DNA of 64,000 bases from Acinetobacter pittii (GTDB taxonomy: Bacteria; Pseudomonadota; Gammaproteobacteria; Pseudomonadales; Moraxellaceae): positions 1,116,001-1,180,000 of the forward strand of contig NZ_CP139249.1 in NCBI RefSeq assembly GCF_034064985.1, given 5' to 3'. Below are positions 55,367-63,272 of the stretch, piece by piece. The translations under genes were made by a program, and so were the position numbers. The first letter of the stretch is position 1, and every line of letters starts with the position of its first letter. The notes beneath the pieces are model-generated. The model had not been told where the DNA came from. It did no database searches and saw only the letters and a program-made list of their open reading frames with translations.

Positions 55367-56570
55367 GAATAACAGCCTCCTCATTTACAAAGAAATGTAC
55401 GATTACCCCTAATATACTCAAAGCTATTGAACATAGCCAAATCGCATTGTAATTACCTGTTAAGTCATGATTAACACCGCCAAGCCAACCGCCAAAGAAA
55501 GAACCGACTTGATGGGTGAAAAACACAATGCCGCTCAGCATTGAAAGATATTTAACACCAAACATATTTGCCACAATACCGTTGGTGAGCGGAACAGTGG
55601 AGAGCCATAAAAGGCCCATAATAATTCCAAAAGTATATACCGTATAAATGCTTAAAGGTAATAACAAAAAGGCGATGATTGCGATGCCACGGCTACCGTA
55701 AAGTGCCATTAATAATTTAGGTTTTGAGAATCGATCTCCCAGCCAACCCGCACCATAAGTTCCCACAATATTAAATAGTCCAACTAGTGCCAGAAACACG
55801 GTACCGGTAGCTGCATCAAAGCCGTGATCGATTAAATAGCCGGGTAAATGTACACCTAAGAAAACAACTTGGAATCCACATACTAAGAAACCTAAAGCTA
55901 ACCACCAAAAGGGTTTATGTTTTCTGGCAATATTCAGTACTTGTTTAAATGTAAGCTGAGGCTCAGCAATTGCTTTAGGTATTTGATTACTTGGTCCTTT
56001 TAACATCCATGCAAGGGGAATAATAAGAGCAATTAACAGCGCACTGACCATTAGGGCTGCTGACCATCCAACATTTTTGAGTAAGAGAAGAGTAGATGGC
56101 AACATAATAAACTGACCGAAAGAACCTGCTGCGCTTGCAATCCCCATTGCCATACTTCTTTTTTCTGGAGGGGCGGCTCGACCTACTGCACTAAGTAAAA
56201 CTGTAAAGGAGGTTGCTGATAAAGCTAAACCAATAATAAGACCTAGGCTTAAATTCAAAATGAGTACACTTGAACTAAAAGCCATTAATAGTAAGCCGAG
56301 GGTGTAAAGTAATCCGCCAACAGCAACCACAATTTTACTGCCATATTTATCTGCGATTGCGCCAGTAAAAGGTTGAACTGCACCCCAGATCAGGTTCTGC
56401 ATGGCGATTGCAAGACTAAAAACATGCTGCCCCCAACCGAATTCATGACTCATCGGTACGAGGTAGAGACCGAAACCATGACGAACACCTAATGAAAGTG
56501 CCAGAATAATTGCACTGCCAATTAACATATAGATGAGGGACTGAGAAAATTGGTTGCCAGTTTTAGTCAT
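55356..56570 (-). CDS. MFS transporter of the oxalate/monocarboxylate (OxlT-like) type
   Basis: About 404 residues with 12 hydrophobic helices. The inter-helix motifs are Ala-Asp-Lys-Tyr-Gly-Ser-Lys between helices 2 and 3 and Gly-Asp-Arg-Phe-Ser-Lys between helices 8 and 9. The overall sequence resembles the monocarboxylate/OxlT-like branch of the major facilitator family. ATG 56570 is preferred over the upstream frame to 56624, which adds a polar tail. Substrate is unknown. Its 3' end carries a Shine-Dalgarno for a possible small downstream ORF. Confidence 0.8.
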   Translation of the reverse strand: MTKTGNQFSQSLIYMLIGSAIILALSLGVRHGFGLYLVPMSHEFGWGQHVFSLAIAMQNLIWGAVQPFTGAIADKYGSKIVVAVGGLLYTLGLLLMAFSSSVLILNLSLGLIIGLALSATSFTVLLSAVGRAAPPEKRSMAMGIASAAGSFGQFIMLPSTLLLLKNVGWSAALMVSALLIALIIPLAWMLKGPSNQIPKAIAEPQLTFKQVLNIARKHKPFWWLALGFLVCGFQVVFLGVHLPGYLIDHGFDAATGTVFLALVGLFNIVGTYGAGWLGDRFSKPKLLMALYGSRGIAIIAFLLLPLSIYTVYTFGIIMGLLWLSTVPLTNGIVANMFGVKYLSMLSGIVFFTHQVGSFFGGWLGGVNHDLTGNYNAIWLCSIALSILGVIVHFFVNEEAVIHDA

Positions 56571-56699
56571 GATTAATGGAAAATTATAATAATGATGATT
56601 TATTGTAGAAGATATATCGAACAATATCGATATAGTTGGGGGAATATTTAAGAAGAATTAAAAAGTTTTTAAGAGTCGTATTTTATGAGAAGACAATTA

Positions 56700-56732
56700 A
56701 AGAAGCAGACATCATTTTGATTTCTGCTTCTT
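56700..56732 (-). terminator. Probable terminator after narK
   Basis: AAGAAGCAGA (56700-56709) pairs with TCTGCTTCTT (56723-56732) around an inner ATCA/TGAT stem. The T tail on the minus strand is modest. Confidence 0.65.
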
Positions 56733-56739
56733 ATAAAAA

Positions 56740-58086
56740 TTAAGCGGCGGAATTACGTTCAAGTAATGCTTGTTCAAAAAGGACTTGTTCTTTTTCTTTA
56801 TGTTCAGTGGTAAAGCGAATCAAAATTACGCTACAGCCTGCGACTATAACCAGGCCACCTAAAATAAATAGGCAAGTTTGAACATCAAGCAAGCCTTTAA
56901 GTAGGAAGCCAGCAGCTACAGCACCTACATTGCCACCAGCCCCAATAATGCCAGCAACACCACCTAAGGCATTACGGTCAATGAATGGTACGAGAGCATA
57001 TGTTGCACCACAAGCCATGTGAGTAAAAAGGGCAAAAATCGTCATAGAAATAATTGCAAGAGCAACCACATTCATTTGAGAGAAAAGAATTAAGAATAAA
57101 CCTTCGCCCAAAATCATGAGCACCAGTACTTTAGTGCGGCCATCTAAACCTTTTTTCAGAGCGACTTTATCGGAAATAATACCGCCAAGTGCACGAGCAA
57201 AGAGTGCAAGAAGACCAAATATTCCGGCAGTTAAACCAGCAGTTTTTAAATCCATTTTGAACTGATCAACATAGTACATTGCTGCAACATTATGGATGAA
57301 AATTTCGATTCCGAAGCACGCTCCGTAAGCCACAAATAAAATCCAGACGCGGTAGTTGCGAGCAGCTTGCATTAAAATCGCCATCCCACCTTTTTTACCA
57401 CTGCCAACTTCAATGCCTTGTGCACGAACTTCTTTAAAATTTCCTTGCGGGCAATCTTGGGTGAGTTTCCAGTAAAGAATACCAACAATGACCATCATTA
57501 TGCCAGGTACGACTAACGCAACCCGCCAACCCATAGTTTGTTCGACGCCGAACATGATAATTGCACCGAGTAATAAAGGCATAAGCGCTTGGGTTGCACC
57601 GCCACCAGCATTTCCCCAACCTGCCGCTGCTGCATTTGCTGTCCCTACTATGTTAGGGGCAAACATGACACTGGTGTGATATTGCGTAATGACAAAGCTT
57701 GCACCAATTGCACCAATCAGCAAGCGGAAGAATAAAAAGGATTCATAACTGTTGGCCGCAGCTACTCCAAATACCGGAATACTTCCTAATAGTAATAGGG
57801 TGGTGTAAGTGATGCGGGGTCCATATTTATCACAGAGTGGACCGACAGCGAGTCTTACTAAAATCGTAATCGCAACGGCAGCAATATTAATATTGGCAAT
57901 TTGATCTTTGGTTAAGCCGAACTCACCTTTAATCACTGGCATTAATGGAGCACATGCAAACCATGCGAAGAAGCACACAAAGAATGCGAGCCATGTCATA
58001 TGGAAGGCACGCATCGCTGGAGTAGAAAAACTGAATAATTTAATCTCAGTTGCTTTTTTTGCATCTAGATTGATATTTGAAGACAT
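56740..58086 (-). CDS. narK: NarK-type nitrate/nitrite transporter
   Basis: About 448 residues from ATG 58086, 12 helices. Nitrate signatures of the NNP family are visible: Gly-Trp-Gly-Asn-Ala-Gly-Gly-Gly near residue 155 and Gly-Ala-Gly-Gly-Asn-Val-Gly-Ala-Val near residue 385. AGGGGG lies about eight bases before the start. Nitrate uptake for assimilation is the likely role in this strictly respiratory genus; the reductase genes are not in the window. A gene-free region of about 400 bases lies upstream. Confidence 0.9.
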   Translation of the reverse strand: MSSNINLDAKKATEIKLFSFSTPAMRAFHMTWLAFFVCFFAWFACAPLMPVIKGEFGLTKDQIANINIAAVAITILVRLAVGPLCDKYGPRITYTTLLLLGSIPVFGVAAANSYESFLFFRLLIGAIGASFVITQYHTSVMFAPNIVGTANAAAAGWGNAGGGATQALMPLLLGAIIMFGVEQTMGWRVALVVPGIMMVIVGILYWKLTQDCPQGNFKEVRAQGIEVGSGKKGGMAILMQAARNYRVWILFVAYGACFGIEIFIHNVAAMYYVDQFKMDLKTAGLTAGIFGLLALFARALGGIISDKVALKKGLDGRTKVLVLMILGEGLFLILFSQMNVVALAIISMTIFALFTHMACGATYALVPFIDRNALGGVAGIIGAGGNVGAVAAGFLLKGLLDVQTCLFILGGLVIVAGCSVILIRFTTEHKEKEQVLFEQALLERNSAA

Positions 58087-58190
58087 ACGCCGTCCCCCTG
58101 AACTGAACGAAATGTTAATTTGCATGGCAATTTATTGCCTACCTGCATACCGATCAGAGCGGACATCATTGGCCGTCTTGGTTTATTCAC

Positions 58191-58208
58191 TGAATCATCG
58201 TTGATTCA
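58191..58208. repeat. Inverted repeat, candidate operator for narK
   Basis: TGAATCA (58191-58197) and TGATTCA (58202-58208) flank TCGT. It lies about 105 bases upstream of the narK start. Confidence 0.4.
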
Positions 58209-58440
58209 TCTTGCTATGAATAAAGCAAAGCTTGTGCCAAAAAATTATTTTTACTAAAAGGAAAAGCTTAGTTTTTAATTTTATTAATTTAGTTATTAAA
58301 CATAAAAATTATTAGTGTAGGGAATTTTAAAGAAAGAAGATGATAAAAGTGAATAAAGAGGGATTTGATGGACTTATTTTTGGAAAGTGCTCATTTTTTT
58401 AGCACTTTGTTTTAAAAAGAGGCAGTGTGTAGAAAGGAAG

Positions 58441-58476
58441 AAAGCTATAAAAACGCGACTAAGTTTTTATAGCTTT
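58441..58476 (-). terminator. Terminator-like hairpin after the OmpW-like gene
   Basis: AAAGCTATAAAAAC (58441-58454) pairs perfectly with GTTTTTATAGCTTT (58463-58476), 14 bp, loop 8. The stem is AT-rich and the T tail is weak. Confidence 0.7.
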
Positions 58477-58490
58477 GAGATTAATAATGA

Positions 58491-59609
58491 TTAGAAACGA
58501 TAGCCGACACCTACATAAGTAATAATTGGATCAATATCAATGGATGTTTTTGCATTAATTAATTCTTTCCCTGTATTGCGATCAATTACATTAATCTTAG
58601 CATCACTACTCATTTTTGAATATGAAACTGAACCTACAGCAAACCAGTTTGGTTTAAAGTCATAGGTTGCACCTAATGTAACAATCGGCGCAAAAGTATC
58701 GGTCGCTTCAAGTTTTACAATTGGATCCGCAGAAGATGTTTTACGATCTAATGCTGCACCTGCCTTATTATCATGGATATTCTGAATCATATGACCCGCT
58801 TGAATTAAATCGGCTTCAATACCAGGGTTCATTTTTAAATCATTGAAGTATGCATACATCACCCCAGCTCCGACATAAGGACGGAACTTATTTACCCCTG
58901 ATTTACCAAATTGATACTGGAGCTCAACGGCGGGTAGCCATGCACGAGCAGTCGCAGCCTTACCCCCCTGAGAAAGATCAGTAATATGCAGGTCTTGTTT
59001 TAAAGGAATATCTCCACCCGCCTTGGAAATTCCATCTCCTATGATTCCTCCAATCGAAGATCCATCTTTTAGGGGAGTCGCTTTTCCAGAAAGGGGAGCG
59101 TAAATATTACCTTTTCCATTAATATCTACTTTAGGAGGAATACCACCTTTAATTTCTAAAGATAAATTGTCCGTAAAGTTGTAATTAAACATAAGACCAA
59201 CAGTGTCAACATCAGCAGCTTCTAAACCAGAACCTTGTTGTTGCCATTGAGAGAGACCATTAACTTCTGCTGTACCTGCAAGTGATGAGGGAAGAGTGTC
59301 TGTAAACTTATCAAGAAGGCTAATAGTGCTATACCAGAATTTTCCTGAAGTTTTACTTTGGTCGATTGCATCTAAAACGGCTTTTGTAGATACATCTCCA
59401 ACTTTAGATGTTGTACCTTCTGCAACGCTAGTATTGATATTGATAGGGTTTCCAGAGCCTTGAGGCATGGCATGGAGCCAACCAGCAGAGACAGAAAAAC
59501 GTTTGAAGCCATCGCCATCTTTAAAACTAAAATATGGTGAAGCGGCATAGGTGACTGTTGGCAGAGCAAAAAAGGCAGCTGTCATACAAAATAATGACTT
59601 TTTCATCAT
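58491..59609 (-). CDS. OmpW-like outer-membrane protein, enlarged
   Basis: 372 residues with a signal peptide (cleavage near Thr-Tyr-Ala, residue 22). The first mature segment resembles OmpW (Phe-Lys-Arg-Phe-Ser-Val-Ser-Ala-Gly-Trp-Leu), as do the C-terminal strands (Arg-Pro-Tyr-Val-Gly-Ala-Gly-Val-Met-Tyr and terminal Val-Gly-Val-Gly-Tyr-Arg-Phe). OmpW is about 210 residues; the extra 160 lie in loops at about 55-130, 170-215 and 270-310. The C-terminal Phe fits Bam-dependent insertion. OmpW proteins pass hydrophobic small molecules; the role here is unknown. Confidence 0.8.
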   Translation of the reverse strand: MMKKSLFCMTAAFFALPTVTYAASPYFSFKDGDGFKRFSVSAGWLHAMPQGSGNPININTSVAEGTTSKVGDVSTKAVLDAIDQSKTSGKFWYSTISLLDKFTDTLPSSLAGTAEVNGLSQWQQQGSGLEAADVDTVGLMFNYNFTDNLSLEIKGGIPPKVDINGKGNIYAPLSGKATPLKDGSSIGGIIGDGISKAGGDIPLKQDLHITDLSQGGKAATARAWLPAVELQYQFGKSGVNKFRPYVGAGVMYAYFNDLKMNPGIEADLIQAGHMIQNIHDNKAGAALDRKTSSADPIVKLEATDTFAPIVTLGATYDFKPNWFAVGSVSYSKMSSDAKINVIDRNTGKELINAKTSIDIDPIITYVGVGYRF

Positions 59610-59772
59610 AAAAGGACTCCATGTCCGAGCATTTGTTTACTGATTTTTATTGAGCCCACCATACCTTGTTTTATTGAATAGATTGTGTATTAAAAATTAA
59701 TAATTGTAATTTTTTTGAAATATTTGTTTATATTTAGAAAGATTTATTAATGAAAAGTACATAATAAATAAT

Positions 59773-59797
59773 AAAAGGCTACACAAAGTAGCCTTTT
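59773..59797 (-). terminator. Terminator after map
   Basis: AAAAGGCTAC (59773-59782) pairs with GTAGCCTTTT (59788-59797) with loop ACAAA. Confidence 0.9.
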
Positions 59798-59813
59798 ATT
59801 TAAGTTTTTTAAA

Positions 59814-60641
59814 TTATTGGTTGAAGCGAGATAAGTCTTCTTCAGGACGAGCAGTTAAGACTTCAATGCCTGTTTGGGTAACTAAAATAGTATGTTCATA
59901 CTGAGCTGAAAGTTTATGGTCTTTGGTTACGACAGTCCATTTGTCCCCTAACAATTTAGTTTGCCATACGCCAGCATTTACCATAGGTTCAATTGTAAAA
60001 GTCATACCTGCTTCCAGACGCATACCTGTACCAGCTTGACCATAATGGAGTACTTGAGGTTCATCATGGAAAACAGTTCCAATACCGTGACCACAATATT
60101 CGCGTACTACACTAAAACGTTCTGATTCGACATACTTTTGGATTGCATGGCCGATATCACCTAAATATGAACCATCTCTAACAGTTGCCATTCCACGATA
60201 CATCGCTTCTTGAGCAACTTTACATAGACGGTTAGCTAAAATAGAAGTTTCACCACCAACGACATACATCATGTTGGTATCACCGTGATAACCGTCTTTG
60301 ATGACAGTGACATCAATATTAAGAATGTCACCATTTTTTAAGATTTTATTTTCAGAGGGAATACCATGACAGACAACATGGTTAACCGAAGTACAAATAG
60401 AGTGCTGAAAAGCAGGGCGCCCAGGAGCTCCACCATAGCCTACACATGCAGGAATAGCATGCTGCACATTCTCAATGTGATTACGACAAATGGTATCAAG
60501 TTCAAGTGTACTCACACCTGCCTTAATATGGGGCTTGATCATCTCTAGAACTTCAGCCGCCAGTCGTCCTGCAATGCGCATTTTTTCAATTTCATCTGGA
60601 GTTTTGATTAATCGACGTGGAGCTGTATAAGTACTGTTCAT
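59814..60641 (-). CDS. map: Methionine aminopeptidase type I
   Basis: Removes the initiator methionine from nascent proteins. 275 residues. Metal ligands are in Asn-Ile-Asp-Val-Thr (Asp), Gly-Asp-Thr-Asn (Asp), Cys-Gly-His-Gly-Ile-Gly (His), Thr-Ile-Glu-Pro-Met (Glu) and the late Tyr-Glu-His-Thr (Glu). It is divergent from rpsB, the usual gammaproteobacterial arrangement. Confidence 0.96.
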   Translation of the reverse strand: MNSTYTAPRRLIKTPDEIEKMRIAGRLAAEVLEMIKPHIKAGVSTLELDTICRNHIENVQHAIPACVGYGGAPGRPAFQHSICTSVNHVVCHGIPSENKILKNGDILNIDVTVIKDGYHGDTNMMYVVGGETSILANRLCKVAQEAMYRGMATVRDGSYLGDIGHAIQKYVESERFSVVREYCGHGIGTVFHDEPQVLHYGQAGTGMRLEAGMTFTIEPMVNAGVWQTKLLGDKWTVVTKDHKLSAQYEHTILVTQTGIEVLTARPEEDLSRFNQ

Positions 60642-60744
60642 GATCTCTAAAAACTTTTGGTAATTTACAAGTGTCTATGGTATAAATAGCCGCCCATTTT
60701 ATCAAATGCTTTTCGTGAATATCTTTTACGAACAATTTTGATAG

Positions 60745-60851
60745 ATGGAGTAAAAAATCCGCACATATATCGTCACATTACTCTGGGTGCCTGTAAAAGG
60801 GTGGAGAATGCGGATATATGGAGGCCTAACCCAACTTTTAAGGTAAAGAAA
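60745..60851 (+). promoter_or_regulatory. 5' leader of rpsB-tsf, probable S2 autoregulatory element
   Basis: GGGTGCC near 60784 and CCTAACCC near 60825-60832 can close a structured leader containing an AGGGTGGAG and a TGGAGGC segment. In E. coli and related bacteria a conserved rpsB leader binds S2 to repress rpsB-tsf; the position and the TGGAGG-TAACCC pattern fit. No promoter could be fixed with confidence. Confidence 0.55.
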
Positions 60852-61604
60852 ATGGCAGATTACAACGTAAGCATGCGCGACCTTCTTCAAGCAGGTGCGC
60901 ACTTTGGTCACCAAACTCGTTTCTGGAACCCAAAAATGCGTCAATACATTTTTGGCGCGCGCAACAAAATTCACATCATCAACCTTGAGCACACTGTTCC
61001 TGCGTTAAATGATGCTTTGAACTTCGCTAACCAATTAGCAAGCAAAAAGAACAAAGTTTTGTTCGTTGGTACAAAACGTGCTGCTTCTAACATCATCCGT
61101 GAACAAGCTCAACGCGCTGGTCAACCATATGTAGATCACCGTTGGTTAGGTGGTATGTTGACGAACTGGAAAACACTTCGCCAATCTATCAACCGTTTAA
61201 AAGATCTTCAAACTCAATCTCAAGATGGTACTTTTGCTAAGCTTACTAAACGTGAAGCTTTAGAACGTGCTCGTGAGATGGAAAAACTTGAGCGTTCTTT
61301 AGGCGGCGTTAAAAACATGGGTGGTTTACCTGACGCATTATTTGTAATCGACGTTGATCACGAAGCGATTGCAATCAAAGAAGCGAAGAACTTAGGTATT
61401 CCTGTTATCGGTATCGTTGATACAAACTCTAACCCAGACAACGTTGATTACGTTATTCCGGGTAACGACGATGCGATCCGTGCAGTAACTCTATATGCTT
61501 CAGCTATGGCTGACGCAATTCTTGCTGGTAAAGAATACGCTCAATCTCAAGCGAACGCTCAAGCAAAAGGCGATGACGCTGCGAAAGACGCTTCTGAGGC
61601 TTAA
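60852..61604 (+). CDS. rpsB: 30S ribosomal protein S2
   Basis: 250 residues from ATG 60852, with AAGG about nine bases upstream. The frame extends up to 60738 through the leader and those codons are rejected. Begins [12 protein letters not shown], has the Gly-Ala-His-Phe-Gly-His-Gln and Trp-Leu-Gly-Gly-Met-Leu-Thr-Asn motifs, and ends in an Ala/Lys/Asp-rich tail. Followed by tsf after an intercistronic terminator. Confidence 0.97.
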   Translation: MADYNVSMRDLLQAGAHFGHQTRFWNPKMRQYIFGARNKIHIINLEHTVPALNDALNFANQLASKKNKVLFVGTKRAASNIIREQAQRAGQPYVDHRWLGGMLTNWKTLRQSINRLKDLQTQSQDGTFAKLTKREALERAREMEKLERSLGGVKNMGGLPDALFVIDVDHEAIAIKEAKNLGIPVIGIVDTNSNPDNVDYVIPGNDDAIRAVTLYASAMADAILAGKEYAQSQANAQAKGDDAAKDASEA

Positions 61605-61671
61605 TGCGTTTTGACGCAGGCTTGTCATTTTTGCGACATGTAATGGTGGCAAATTAAGCGTCGAGAGTGCA

Positions 61672-61701
61672 AACGGCCCAGAGTTTCTTTGGGCCGTTTT
61701 T
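61672..61701 (+). terminator. Intercistronic terminator between rpsB and tsf
   Basis: AACGGCCCA (61672-61680) pairs with TGGGCCGTT (61690-61698) and a T run follows. tsf has no obvious separate promoter, so this probably attenuates rather than stops transcription. Confidence 0.88.
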
Positions 61702-61741
61702 GTTGAAAAGATTTATTTTCTACCGATTTTAGGAGATCAAC

Positions 61742-62617
61742 ATGACTGCAATTACTGCAAGCATGGTAAAAGAATTACGTGACCGTACTGGTCTTGCAAT
61801 GATGGAATGCAAAAAAGCATTAACAGAAGCGAACGGTGACATCGAGCTTGCTATTGATAACCTTCGTAAATCTGGTCAAGCTAAAGCTGCTAAAAAAGCT
61901 GGTAACATTGCTGCTGACGGTGCAATCACAATCGTTCAAGAAGGCAACAAAGCAATTCTAGTTGAAGTTAACTGTCAAACTGACTTCGTTGCTAAAGACG
62001 AAAACTTCTCTAACTTCTCTAAAGCGGTTGCTACTGCTGCTTTAGCTGCTGGTGAAACTGATGCTGCTAAAATCGCTGAATTAAAATTAGCAGACGGTCA
62101 AACAGTTGAAGAAGCTCGTATTGCGCTTGTTCAAAAAATCGGTGAAAACATCCAAGTTCGTCGTGCGAAAATCGTTGAAGGCGAAAACTTGGCTATCTAC
62201 AAACACGGTTTAAAAATCGGTGTTGTAGTTTCTTATACTGGTGATGCTGACACTGGTAAAGGTATTGCAATGCACGTTGCTGCATTCAACCCAGTAGCTG
62301 TAAATGCTGAAGCTGTTCCTGCTGACCTTATCGCTAAAGAAAAAGAAATTGCTGAAGCGAAAGCGTTAGAATCTGGTAAGCCAGCTAACATCGTTGAGAA
62401 AATGGTAACTGGTTCAGTTGATAAATACTTGAACGAAGTTGCTCTTGATCGTCAAATGTACGTAATCGACAACGACAAAAAAGTTGCTGATGTATTAAAA
62501 GCAACTGGTACTACTGTTGCTAACTTCGTACGTTTCGAAGTTGGTGAAGGTATTGAGAAAAAAGCAGAAATGAGCTTCGCTGAAGAAGTTGCTGCTGCTC
62601 AAGCTGCTGCGAAGTAA
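61742..62617 (+). CDS. tsf: Translation elongation factor Ts
   Basis: Nucleotide-exchange factor for EF-Tu. 291 residues. The N-terminal Val-Lys-Glu-Leu-Arg-Asp-Arg-Thr-Gly and the Asn-Cys-Gln-Thr-Asp-Phe-Val-Ala segment near residue 80 are signatures. TAGGAG precedes the ATG. Codon use is strongly biased, as expected for a highly expressed gene. Confidence 0.97.
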   Translation: MTAITASMVKELRDRTGLAMMECKKALTEANGDIELAIDNLRKSGQAKAAKKAGNIAADGAITIVQEGNKAILVEVNCQTDFVAKDENFSNFSKAVATAALAAGETDAAKIAELKLADGQTVEEARIALVQKIGENIQVRRAKIVEGENLAIYKHGLKIGVVVSYTGDADTGKGIAMHVAAFNPVAVNAEAVPADLIAKEKEIAEAKALESGKPANIVEKMVTGSVDKYLNEVALDRQMYVIDNDKKVADVLKATGTTVANFVRFEVGEGIEKKAEMSFAEEVAAAQAAAK

Positions 62618-62630
62618 TTCGTATCACAAT

Positions 62631-62659
62631 AAAAAAAGCCCCATTGGGGCTTTTTTTAT
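62631..62659 (+). terminator. Terminator after tsf
   Basis: AAAAAAAGCCCC pairs with GGGGCTTTTTTT around a three-base loop. Confidence 0.94.
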
Positions 62660-62682
62660 CTCAGTTAAATTAAGGGTAGACA

Positions 62683-63168
62683 ATGACAAATAAAAAAAAT
62701 CTCAGTATTGGTGGTGTCATAATTTTATTGATTGCTGCATATTTTGGTCTGGATTTATCTGGGCATAAGCAAAATCAATCGCCATCATCAGTCATACCCG
62801 AAGCTCAGCATACTGAAACTACTCTTGCAAATAATGGGGTGGATACAATAAAAGCTGCTTATGAGCAGAGACACAGTAATGTTCAAGTGCAGGGAAGTGG
62901 CCGAGTAAAAGCAATCTTAAGAGATGATAATGATGGGTCGAGACACCAGAAATTTATTCTTGTACTAAAAAATGGCCTTTCAATTTTAGTCGCACATAAT
63001 ATTGATTTAGCACCTAAAATTCCTAATTTGAAAAAAGGTGATGTCGTAGATTTTTACGGTGAATATGAATATAACCCAAAAGGTGGTGTATTGCACTGGA
63101 CTCATCGTGATCCACAAAATCGTCATGAAAGTGGTTGGCTCAAACATGATGGGCAAATCTACCAATAA
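62683..63168 (+). CDS. DUF3465 domain protein
   Basis: 161 residues with an N-terminal membrane anchor or uncleaved signal (about 8-25), a polar linker, and a globular C-terminal domain. The domain contains Gly-Ser-Gly-Arg-Val, His-Gln-Lys-Phe-Ile, and a Trp-Thr-His-Arg-Asp-Pro-...-His-Glu-Ser-Gly-Trp segment. This matches DUF3465, an OB-like family of unknown role. Monocistronic after the tsf terminator. Confidence 0.85.
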   Translation: MTNKKNLSIGGVIILLIAAYFGLDLSGHKQNQSPSSVIPEAQHTETTLANNGVDTIKAAYEQRHSNVQVQGSGRVKAILRDDNDGSRHQKFILVLKNGLSILVAHNIDLAPKIPNLKKGDVVDFYGEYEYNPKGGVLHWTHRDPQNRHESGWLKHDGQIYQ

Positions 63169-63272
63169 AGCCGAATAAACAAATAAAGAGATTGTTTTTA
63201 TAGAGCAATTTTATTCTATTCAGTTTCTTAAAACATGCTATGGTTTTTTTATTGAATAGATGAGACGTATTT

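Larger units (their letters stand above)
58087..58490. other. Intergenic region upstream of narK
   Basis: About 400 bases without a gene between narK and the OmpW-like gene. It contains an inverted repeat near narK (58191-58208), a weaker AAAGTGCT/AGCACTTT hairpin (58384-58408), and the terminator of the OmpW-like gene. I see no other feature. Confidence 0.6.
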
